From NCBI RefSeq assembly GCF_018499875.1, contig NZ_JAHBAY010000001.1, forward strand, positions 62,001-126,000: a DNA stretch of 64,000 nucleotides, given 5' to 3'. A program made the position numbers and the translations under genes. Of this stretch, positions 58,049-64,000 are shown in pieces. The notes below the pieces were generated by a model. It saw nothing but the letters and a program-made list of their open reading frames with translations, searched no databases and had not been told where the DNA came from. How positions within the stretch are numbered: the first letter of the stretch is position 1; each line of letters opens with the position of its first letter. Source of the DNA: Kineosporia corallincola (GTDB lineage Bacteria; Actinomycetota; Actinomycetes; Actinomycetales; Kineosporiaceae).

Positions 58049-59746
58049 TCAAGCCGACTGTTCGGTGCTGAGGCCGTGGCGATAAAACGGAACCTGCTGG
58101 GCCTCAAGCGGGGAATTGCCGCTGATCAGGTCGGCGGCTTTCTCGGCCAGCATGACGACCGGCGCGTAGATGTTGCCGTTGGTCACGTAGGGCATGGCCG
58201 AGGCGTCTGCCACCCGTAGCCCGGCCACCCCGTGCACGCCCATCGTCAGTGGGTCCACCACGGAGAGCGCGTCGGTGCCCAGGCGCGCGGTGCAGGACGG
58301 GTGGTAGGCGGTCTCGGCGTCGCGGGCCACCCAGTCCAGGATCTCCTCGTCAGTGCTTACCGCGGGGCCGGGGGAGAGCTCGCCGTCGTCGTAGGGGCCG
58401 AAGGCGGGCTGGCCCAGGATCTTCCTGGCCACCCGGATCGCCTCGACCCATTCCCGCCGGTCCTGGGCGGTGGACAGGTAGTTGAAGGTCATCGCCGGGG
58501 CGCGGCGCGGGTCGGTGCCGGTGATCTTGACCGTGCCCCGGGCGTCGGAGTACATCGGGCCGATGTGCACCTGGTAGCCGTGGCTGGCGGCGGGGGAGCT
58601 GCCGTCGTAGCGCACGGCCACCGGCAGGAAGTGGAACATCAGGTTGGGGTAGGCCACCTCGTCGTTGCCGCGGACGAAACCGCCGCCCTCGAAGTGGTTG
58701 GTGGCGGCCGGCCCGGTCTTGCGCAGGAGCCACTCCAGCCCGATCGCCGGGCGACGGTGCAGCTTGAGCGAGGGATTGAGCGACACCGGCCGACGGCAGG
58801 CGTGCTGCACGTAGACCTCCAGGTGGTCTTGCAGGTTCTCGCCCACGCCGGGCAGGTCGGCCACCACGTCGATGTCCAGGGCCCGCAGCTCGGAGGCGTT
58901 CCCGATACCGGACAACTGCAACAGCTGCGGGGTGTTGACGGCGCCGCCCGACAGCACGACCTCACCGGCGTCCACGCGCCGCAGGCCGCTGCCCACCCGG
59001 CCGAGCGGACCGCCGAAGGGCAGGGAGCGGGTGTACTCCACCCCCACCGCCCGGCCGTTCTCCACGATCACCCGGTGCACCAGCGAAAGAGTGCGCACCG
59101 TGAGGTTTTTCCGCTGCTTGCGGGCCGGGTGCAGATAGGCCCGCGCCGCCGACAGCCGCCGGCCGTTGCGGATCGTGCGGTCGAACCGGTTGAAACCCTC
59201 TTGCTGGAAACCGTTCACGTCGTCGGTGAGGGGGTAGCCGGCCTGCTGCACCGCCTCGAAGAAGGCGCCGAACAGCGGGTTGGTGGCCGGGCCGCGCTCC
59301 AGCTCCAGCGGGCCGTCGCCGCCGCGCCACTCGTCCGGTCCGGCCAGGCAGTTCTCCATCTTCTTGAAGTAGGGCAGGCAGTGCGCGTAGTCCCAGGTCT
59401 GCATGCCCGGGTCGGCGCCCCAGCGCTCGAAGTCCAGCGGGTTGCCGCGCTGGAAGATCATCCCGTTGATGCTGGAGGAGCCGCCGAGCACCTTGCCCCG
59501 ACCGTGCGAGATCCGCCGCCCGTGCATGAAGGGCTCCGGCTCGCTGCGGTACCGCCAGTCGTACAACGGATTACCGATGACCATGGTCAGCGCGGCCGGC
59601 ATGTGGATGAGCAGGTCGAGAGCCCAGTCCGGCCGCCCCGCCTCCAGTACCAGCACCGAGGTGCCGGGATCTTCGCTCAGCCGGTTGGCGAGCACACAGC
59701 CGGCGGAACCGCCGCCGACGATGACGTAGTCGTACCGCTCCACCAC
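58049..59746 (-). CDS. betA: GMC-family oxidoreductase, choline dehydrogenase-like
   Basis: A 565-residue flavoprotein. The FAD fold is [22 protein letters not shown], followed by the GMC signature [17 protein letters not shown] and the second signature near [22 protein letters not shown]. The catalytic His is in [13 protein letters not shown], and the C-terminal [19 protein letters not shown] is typical. It is predicted to oxidise choline to betaine aldehyde, supported by the divergent betB gene. GTG at 59744-59746 (or the next GTG) has AGGAGG upstream. Other GMC alcohol dehydrogenases cannot be excluded by sequence alone. Confidence 0.87.
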   Translation of the reverse strand: MVERYDYVIVGGGSAGCVLANRLSEDPGTSVLVLEAGRPDWALDLLIHMPAALTMVIGNPLYDWRYRSEPEPFMHGRRISHGRGKVLGGSSSINGMIFQRGNPLDFERWGADPGMQTWDYAHCLPYFKKMENCLAGPDEWRGGDGPLELERGPATNPLFGAFFEAVQQAGYPLTDDVNGFQQEGFNRFDRTIRNGRRLSAARAYLHPARKQRKNLTVRTLSLVHRVIVENGRAVGVEYTRSLPFGGPLGRVGSGLRRVDAGEVVLSGGAVNTPQLLQLSGIGNASELRALDIDVVADLPGVGENLQDHLEVYVQHACRRPVSLNPSLKLHRRPAIGLEWLLRKTGPAATNHFEGGGFVRGNDEVAYPNLMFHFLPVAVRYDGSSPAASHGYQVHIGPMYSDARGTVKITGTDPRRAPAMTFNYLSTAQDRREWVEAIRVARKILGQPAFGPYDDGELSPGPAVSTDEEILDWVARDAETAYHPSCTARLGTDALSVVDPLTMGVHGVAGLRVADASAMPYVTNGNIYAPVVMLAEKAADLISGNSPLEAQQVPFYRHGLSTEQSA

Positions 59747-59791
59747 GTGTACCTCCTGGCTGACCCGAGGTGGCGTTTCCGCCTACCATCG

Positions 59792-59806
59792 TTGCGTCTT
59801 GCGCAC
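59792..59806. promoter_or_regulatory. Shared dyad, site C (betA/betB divergent promoter)
   Basis: TTGCG-TCTTG-CGCAC in the 117-nt gap between the divergent betA and betB genes, 45 bp from betA and 57 bp from betB. Probable IclR-type operator for both. Confidence 0.6.
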
Positions 59807-59863
59807 CGAGTTCCAGACAAAGCAACGGCCACAGTGAATCATCACGATTGGTGAGGGGTCCAG

Positions 59864-61393
59864 ATGTCTTCTGCGGATCATCAGCTCGCGGTCGGCGCCG
59901 ACGGCACGCCGACCGTCGCCGGGACGCTCTTCATCGACGGGTCGTGGGTCAGGTCGACCGGGTCCCGCGCGGTGCTGAATCCCGCTGACGGAAGCCGGAT
60001 CTGCGACGTCGACGAGGCCACGGACGACCATGTGAAGGCCGCGGTGGCGGCTGCCCGGACGGCGTTCGACGAGGGCGTGTGGAGCTCTGCCCCGCCCTCG
60101 GAACGCAGTGCCGTGCTGCACCGGGTCGCCGATCTGCTCCAGGCCGACCGCGCCCTGATCGCCCGTATCGAGACGCTCGACACCGGAAAGACGCTGCGCG
60201 AGAGCGAGATAGATGTCGACGACGTGACGGCGGTGTTTCGTTACTATGCCGCCCTCGCGCTCGGCGAGCCGGGAAGGCTGGTGGACGCGGGGGACCCGGC
60301 CGTCGTCAGCCGGGTGGTGCACGAGCCGGTCGGGGTCTGTGCGCTGATCGGCCCGTGGAACTATCCGCTGCTCCAGATCTCCTGGAAGATCGCCCCGGCC
60401 CTGGCCGCGGGCTGCACGGCGGTGCTGAAACCCAGTGAGGTCACGCCGCTCACCACCATCGTCCTGGTCGGGTTGCTGCACGAGGCCGGGGTGCCGGCCG
60501 GGGTGGTCAACCTGGTGCTCGGTTCCGGCGCCGTTGCGGGGGCCGGGCTGGTGAGCAGTGAGGACGTCGATCTGGTCTCGTTCACCGGCGGTCTGGAGAC
60601 CGGGCGCGCCATCATGCGCAGCGCCGCCGACACGGTGAAGAAGGTCGCGCTGGAGCTGGGCGGAAAGAACCCGAACATCGTGTTCGCCGACGCCGACCTG
60701 GAGGCGGCCCTCGACACCGCGCTGACCGCGGTGTTCCTGCATGCCGGGCAGGTGTGCTCGGCGGGCACCCGGCTGATCCTCCAGGACTCGATCCACGACG
60801 AGTTCGTGGCCGCCTTCGTGAAGCGGGCCGGGCGGATCCGGATCGGCCCGGGCCTCGACCCGGACTCCGAGATGCCCCCGCTGGTCTCGGCCCAGCACCT
60901 GGCCAAGGTGGAGAATCATGTGCGGGTGGGCCTGGCGGAGGGCGCCCGGCTGCTCACCGGCGGCTCCCGTCTCGCCGAGAATCAGAGTGGATATTACTAT
61001 CGTCCAACGGTTTTCGTTGACTGCTCGGGCGACATGCGGATCGTGCAGGAAGAGACCTTCGGGCCGATCGTCACGGTCGAGCGGTTCACCACCGAGGAGG
61101 AGGCGGTGCGGCTGGGCAACGACACCCGCTACGGCCTGGCGGGCGGGGTGTGGACGTCCGACCGGGCCAGGGCGCACCGGGTGGCCGGGCGTCTGCGGCA
61201 CGGAACGGTCTGGATCAACGAGTTCGGGCCCTATCTGCCGCAGGCCGAGTGGGGCGGGTTCAAGCTGTCGGGCACCGGGCGCGAGCTCGGGCCCTCGGGT
61301 CTGGCCGAATATCAGGAGGCCAAGCACGTGTACGAGAACACCGCCCCGGCGGCCCAGCACTGGTTCTCCGGCGACGCAAAAAGGATTCCGTGA
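59864..61393 (+). CDS. betB: Betaine aldehyde dehydrogenase
   Basis: A 509-residue NAD(P)+-dependent aldehyde dehydrogenase. It has the cofactor segment IGPWNYPLLQISWKIAPALAAGC, the catalytic Glu in LELGGKNPNIVF and the catalytic Cys in AGQVCSAGTRL. The KPSEVTPLTT motif is present. It oxidises betaine aldehyde to glycine betaine, inferred from family and from the divergent choline-dehydrogenase-like gene. The ATG at 59864 has GAGGGG upstream. Confidence 0.92.
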   Translation: MSSADHQLAVGADGTPTVAGTLFIDGSWVRSTGSRAVLNPADGSRICDVDEATDDHVKAAVAAARTAFDEGVWSSAPPSERSAVLHRVADLLQADRALIARIETLDTGKTLRESEIDVDDVTAVFRYYAALALGEPGRLVDAGDPAVVSRVVHEPVGVCALIGPWNYPLLQISWKIAPALAAGCTAVLKPSEVTPLTTIVLVGLLHEAGVPAGVVNLVLGSGAVAGAGLVSSEDVDLVSFTGGLETGRAIMRSAADTVKKVALELGGKNPNIVFADADLEAALDTALTAVFLHAGQVCSAGTRLILQDSIHDEFVAAFVKRAGRIRIGPGLDPDSEMPPLVSAQHLAKVENHVRVGLAEGARLLTGGSRLAENQSGYYYRPTVFVDCSGDMRIVQEETFGPIVTVERFTTEEEAVRLGNDTRYGLAGGVWTSDRARAHRVAGRLRHGTVWINEFGPYLPQAEWGGFKLSGTGRELGPSGLAEYQEAKHVYENTAPAAQHWFSGDAKRIP

Positions 61394-61423
61394 GGATACA
61401 CCTCAGAACAGGGCCAGCATACG

Positions 61424-61437
61424 GTATCGTCCGATAC
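61424..61437. promoter_or_regulatory. Inverted repeat GTATCG-TC-CGATAC
   Basis: A perfect 6-bp dyad with a 2-bp centre, 31 nt after betB and about 110 bp before the TAGCGT hexamer (61547-61552) that may serve as -10 of the following low-G+C gene. Possible operator; no regulator can be assigned. Confidence 0.4.
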
Positions 61438-61597
61438 ATGCGACTTTGTGACGATATCGCTGCTCTATCTAACAAGCGATGTTCGGTCAACTTGGGCAGT
61501 GAGGTTGATTAAGATCATGTTTGTGGAAATCGGCGCCTTGTGTTGCTAGCGTGACTTCTTGTGAGGCCGTGGGGCCTCGCTTTGAGGGGAGTTCGCT

Positions 61598-62458
61598 TTG
61601 CGCGTCACGAGCAATGGTATTCGTCTGAGTGCATTCGTTTCTGGTGCACTGTTGGTCAGTGTAGTAATTGGTGGGGCGGGAGCGGGAAGTGCGTACGCCG
61701 ATAATCGATCGGGTGTCGTTGATGATGTTCAGTCAATCATCCGAGCCGAGACGGGCGATAATGCAAAATTAGTGACGAAAAAGATTTCTTCTAGCGGTAT
61801 TTCGGTTCAGAAGGCAACCTCCGATTCAGGGGAAGTGGTTGACACTTATATTCAGAAGGAAGATGCTGAAGAAGGCGGTGGTGTCTCGGTTTTTGCAGTT
61901 CTGGATGATGGGCAGGATTCCGCCAGGTTCTCAAACCTTCTGAATGAAGGATTGAGCTTCAAGTTGTCCGAAGGAGGCGGCCTGGCTGTGATTGACGAGC
62001 AGGGTCAAGCTGTCGGAGTGGTCGAAGCTCCCTGGGCTCGGGATGCGGCTGGTGTATCACTCCCCACTTCGTATCGGCTTGATGGAAATGACATCGTGCA
62101 AGACGTGGATACGACGAACGCGGTGTTTCCAGTAGTTGCTGACCCCAGTCTTTCCATTGGTCTTAATGGTGCCCTTCCGGTGTACAAGGTGAAATTCACG
62201 TGGACCGAAACGAATAAGATCAAGAAGCTCATGGATGACAGTACTACTGCGGTGGCCATTGGTTCGGCCTGTGGTCTCATCGGAAACAACCTCGCCAAGG
62301 CTGCGTGCGCAACCGGTGGAACTGCTGCTTTCAGCGGTTTTAAGAGCAAGGTGAATAGTGCGATCAAGAACAAGAAGTGCGTGCGGCTGATGATTCCGTA
62401 TGGTCTTCCTGTGCAGACCGTAGGATTCGGGGTTGACACTGTGAAGTGCTCCTCCTGA
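61598..62458 (+). CDS. Secreted hypothetical protein of low G+C composition
   Basis: A 286-residue protein of unknown function. A signal peptide (LSAFVSGALLVSVVIGGAGAGSAYA, likely cut before Asp36) leads into a region of VxSV/D-rich strands, an Ala/Pro-poor middle with VFPVVADPSL near residue 180 (a short segment also seen in other actinobacterial exported proteins), and a C-terminal domain with four Cys (GSACGLIG, KAACATGG, NKKCVRLMI, VKCSS). Codons such as ATT, AAA, TCT and GTA are frequent, unlike all neighbours. The TTG at 61598 is preceded by GAGGGGAG. It ends at a strong terminator. It looks transferred or recently acquired. Confidence 0.7.
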   Translation: MRVTSNGIRLSAFVSGALLVSVVIGGAGAGSAYADNRSGVVDDVQSIIRAETGDNAKLVTKKISSSGISVQKATSDSGEVVDTYIQKEDAEEGGGVSVFAVLDDGQDSARFSNLLNEGLSFKLSEGGGLAVIDEQGQAVGVVEAPWARDAAGVSLPTSYRLDGNDIVQDVDTTNAVFPVVADPSLSIGLNGALPVYKVKFTWTETNKIKKLMDDSTTAVAIGSACGLIGNNLAKAACATGGTAAFSGFKSKVNSAIKNKKCVRLMIPYGLPVQTVGFGVDTVKCSS

Positions 62459-62532
62459 TCTGATCATGGGTCTTTCAAAGTGAGGCTCGGCCGTCACTGA
62501 TCTATCATCAGCTTCTGACAGTTGAGTACGCC

Positions 62533-62563
62533 CGGTGCGCCGTCCTCCAGGGGCGGCGCACCG
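62533..62563 (+). terminator. Intrinsic terminator of the low-G+C secreted protein gene
   Basis: A perfect 10-bp stem CGGTGCGCCG/CGGCGCACCG with an 11-nt loop, followed by TTGTTTTGTT on the plus strand. Confidence 0.88.
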
Positions 62564-62606
62564 TTGTTTTGTTCACATCATGGACGACGAAACACCGCCG
62601 ACATGT

Positions 62607-63404
62607 TTAGCGTCGGTAAAATCCCAGCCGCGCGCTGATTTCCGCACCACCCTCGATCAATTTCCCGGCAACGTGCCCGAATGAATCCGGGGTGAGCCGG
62701 AACGACGGGCCGGAGGCGCTGACCGCCGCGATCACCCGCCCGGCACCGTCACGGATCGGAGCGGCCACCGCGGTCAGCCCGACCTCCAGCTCCTCGTTCG
62801 TGGAGGCCCAGCCCCGCTCGGCCACCTCGGCCAGCTCCCGCAGAAACTGGTCGGCGTCGGTGCGGGTGTTGTCGGTCAGGCGCTCCAGCCCGGCCGCGAG
62901 CACGCTCTTACGCACCGGCTCCTCGGCGTGGGCCAGCAGCACCTTGCCGCTCGACGTGGCGTGCAGCGGGGTTCGCCGTCCGATCCAGTTTCTCGTCATC
63001 ACGGACGCATTTCCGTACTCCTGCAACACATTCACGGCCGACTCGTCGTCCATGATCGCAATGTTCACGGTCTCGCCGAGCTCGTGGGCGAGCCGCTCGC
63101 AGACGTCCCGGCCCTCCCGGCTGACCTCCAGCCGGCCGGTGGTGGCGGCGGCCAGCCGCAGGATGCCGAGGCCCAGGCGGTACTTGCCGCGATCGCCGAT
63201 CTGGTGCACCAGATCGCGCCGTTCCAGGGCCGTCACCAGGCGGAAGGCAGTGGACTTGTGCACCGCCAGCTCGGCGGCCAGTTCCGTCACTCCGAGCTCA
63301 CCGCGGCGGGCGAGCAGATCGAGCACCAGCAGCGCGCGATCGACGGACTGCACCTGTGAGGCGTCGCCTCCGGCGCGGGTCGTCTCCCCCATGGACGAAA
63401 CCAT
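62607..63404 (-). CDS. IclR-family transcriptional regulator
   Basis: A 265-residue IclR regulator. The N-terminal winged helix (about 18-85) has SVDRALLVLDLLARRGELGVTELAAELAVHKSTAFRLVTALE. The effector domain has RTPLHATSSGKVLLAH and GWASTNEELEVGLTAVAAPIRD. The ATG at 63402-63404 is used; a second in-frame ATG is 12 nt further in. It is divergent from the Rieske gene, with dyad D between them, and is the natural candidate to bind all four dyads. The ligand is likely a betaine-pathway intermediate (inference). Confidence 0.9.
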   Translation of the reverse strand: MVSSMGETTRAGGDASQVQSVDRALLVLDLLARRGELGVTELAAELAVHKSTAFRLVTALERRDLVHQIGDRGKYRLGLGILRLAAATTGRLEVSREGRDVCERLAHELGETVNIAIMDDESAVNVLQEYGNASVMTRNWIGRRTPLHATSSGKVLLAHAEEPVRKSVLAAGLERLTDNTRTDADQFLRELAEVAERGWASTNEELEVGLTAVAAPIRDGAGRVIAAVSASGPSFRLTPDSFGHVAGKLIEGGAEISARLGFYRR

Positions 63405-63481
63405 AGCTCCCCACCAGTAACTCCGTTATGTCTTGACGCATCCCCCGATGGGCCGCACGCTGTTGCTCATCGCACGTCGCG

Positions 63482-63496
63482 TTGTGCAAGGCGCAA
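63482..63496. promoter_or_regulatory. Shared dyad, site D (iclR/Rieske divergent promoter)
   Basis: TTGTG-CAAGG-CGCAA; with flanks it reads GTTGTGC...GCGCAAC, a 17-bp dyad with one mismatch. On the other strand it is GTTGCG-CCTTG-CACAAC, aligning with sites B and C. It lies 77 bp from iclR and 36 bp from the Rieske GTG start. Confidence 0.62.
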
Positions 63497-63532
63497 CAAT
63501 GACTCCGTTTTTCGTTTGAGATGAGGCCTGCC

Positions 63533-63868
63533 GTGATTCGGGTCTGTGCGGTCGGGGACATCCCCGAGGGTGAGGCGATCAGGGTCGAGAACGGGCCCAC
63601 AGGCGTCCCGATAGCGGTGTTCAACGTCGGTGGTAGCTATTACGCCATCGATGACACCTGCACGCATCAGGACGCGTCGCTGGCGGACGGGTACCTGGAG
63701 GAAGAGGCCTGCGCGGTCGAGTGCCCGCTGCACGCCGCCTGCTTCGACCTGCGTACCGGGGAGCCCAGCGGGCCGCCCGCGCGGGTGCCGGTGCGCACGC
63801 ATGTCGTGGTAGTCCAGGGCGGACAGGTGTTGGTGCAGTTGCAGGCGGCCGGCACGCCGATCGCCTGA
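63533..63868 (+). CDS. Rieske [2Fe-2S] ferredoxin
   Basis: A 111-residue stand-alone Rieske ferredoxin, similar in type to the ferredoxin components of ring-hydroxylating dioxygenases. Cluster ligands are Cys43 and His45 (CTH) and Cys64 and His67 (CPLH). It carries electrons from a reductase to an oxygenase. The GTG at 63533 is preferred because GAGG lies 6 nt upstream; an ATG at 63521 would add four residues. The FAD reductase gene begins 27 nt downstream. In this setting it may serve a glycine betaine or related demethylase encoded beyond the window. Confidence 0.88.
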   Translation: MIRVCAVGDIPEGEAIRVENGPTGVPIAVFNVGGSYYAIDDTCTHQDASLADGYLEEEACAVECPLHAACFDLRTGEPSGPPARVPVRTHVVVVQGGQVLVQLQAAGTPIA

Positions 63869-63895
63869 CGCGACGTTGAGCAGGAGCAGAACCCG

Positions 63896-64000
63896 ATGTC
63901 TGAAAGCACGCCTCCGGTGGGCGGAAACGCGATGACGGCGGTGGCCGTGGTGGGCACCGGCCTGGCCGGCCTGTCGTCGGCGCGGGCCCTGCGCGAGCTC
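63896..64000 (+). CDS. FAD-dependent oxidoreductase, N-terminus only (probable ferredoxin reductase)
   Basis: Only 35 residues are in the window. AVAVVGTGLAGLSSARALREL is the FAD-binding Rossmann motif (GxGxxG). The position directly after a Rieske ferredoxin suggests a ferredoxin-NAD(P)+ reductase of an oxygenase system. The ATG at 63896 has CAGGAG 10 nt upstream. Confidence 0.72.
   Translation, partial: MSESTPPVGGNAMTAVAVVGTGLAGLSSARALREL

Noticed and set aside
61598-62458. Prophage or insertion sequence carrying the low-G+C gene
   Set aside because: No transposase, integrase, terminal repeats or target duplication were seen on either side.

Overview
This 64 kb window is chromosomal DNA from a high-G+C actinomycete, probably filamentous or sporulating. 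It carries a BldG-type anti-sigma antagonist, a conservon (CvnABCD), a MFS-dTMP kinase fusion, TopA with a lysine-rich tail, a tad pilus locus with Ssd, and a 6C small RNA. Genus is not certain from sequence alone; gene order matches the conserved Mycobacterium/Streptomyces core (crp, nth, NUDIX, MarP, epoxide hydrolase, holin-like; and hppA, bldG, tad, ssd, 6C RNA, HAD phosphatase, acsA).

Layout. 1-5.6 kb: Crp (C-terminus outside the window), a small RsiG-like protein, then nth, CoA pyrophosphatase and MarP-like protease overlapping by GTGA junctions, converging on an epoxide-hydrolase-like gene and a holin-like membrane protein. 5.8-8.7 kb: AlkZ-like winged-helix protein, tRNA-Thr(CGT), exported Tap-like peptidase. 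8.8-15.9 kb: holB, MFS-tmk fusion and topA. 16.4-21.5 kb: four-gene conservon. 21.5-26.7 kb: methyltransferase, hppA, an anti-sigma-like protein and bldG. 26.9-31.4 kb: tad locus (two TadE-like proteins, Flp-like pilin, TadC, TadB, TadA/CpaF) led by ssd, with a 6C small RNA upstream. 31.9-41.2 kb: HAD hydrolase, catalytically degenerate Fic-like protein, GtrA, LytTR regulator, acsA, VOC protein, membrane protein, TetR regulator and two aldo/keto reductases.

42.2-64.0 kb is a large methylamine-catabolic region. It holds sarcosine oxidase (soxB-soxD-soxA-soxG) with a divergent GntR regulator, a diguanylate cyclase and an AraC regulator, a DUF2000 protein, a dimethylglycine oxidase-like enzyme, a betaine/choline-type ABC importer (ATPase, double permease, lipoprotein), a choline-dehydrogenase-like GMC enzyme, betaine aldehyde dehydrogenase, an IclR regulator, and a Rieske ferredoxin plus the start of an FAD enzyme at the window edge. 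Read together they could take choline through glycine betaine, dimethylglycine and sarcosine to glycine, with one-carbon units passed to folate. The betaine demethylase itself would have to lie beyond position 64000.

The most notable non-coding signal is a dyad close to TTGCG-N5-CGCAA found in four promoters of the upper pathway (dimethylglycine oxidase, ABC importer, betA/betB, iclR/Rieske), which I infer is the operator of the local IclR protein. The sarcosine operon has a different, perfect 16-bp palindrome next to its own GntR gene. Other oddities are minisatellite-coded insertions inside SoxG, an RsiG-like protein lacking most c-di-GMP contacts, a Fic-like protein lacking its catalytic histidine, and one low-G+C gene for an unknown secreted protein between betB and iclR.
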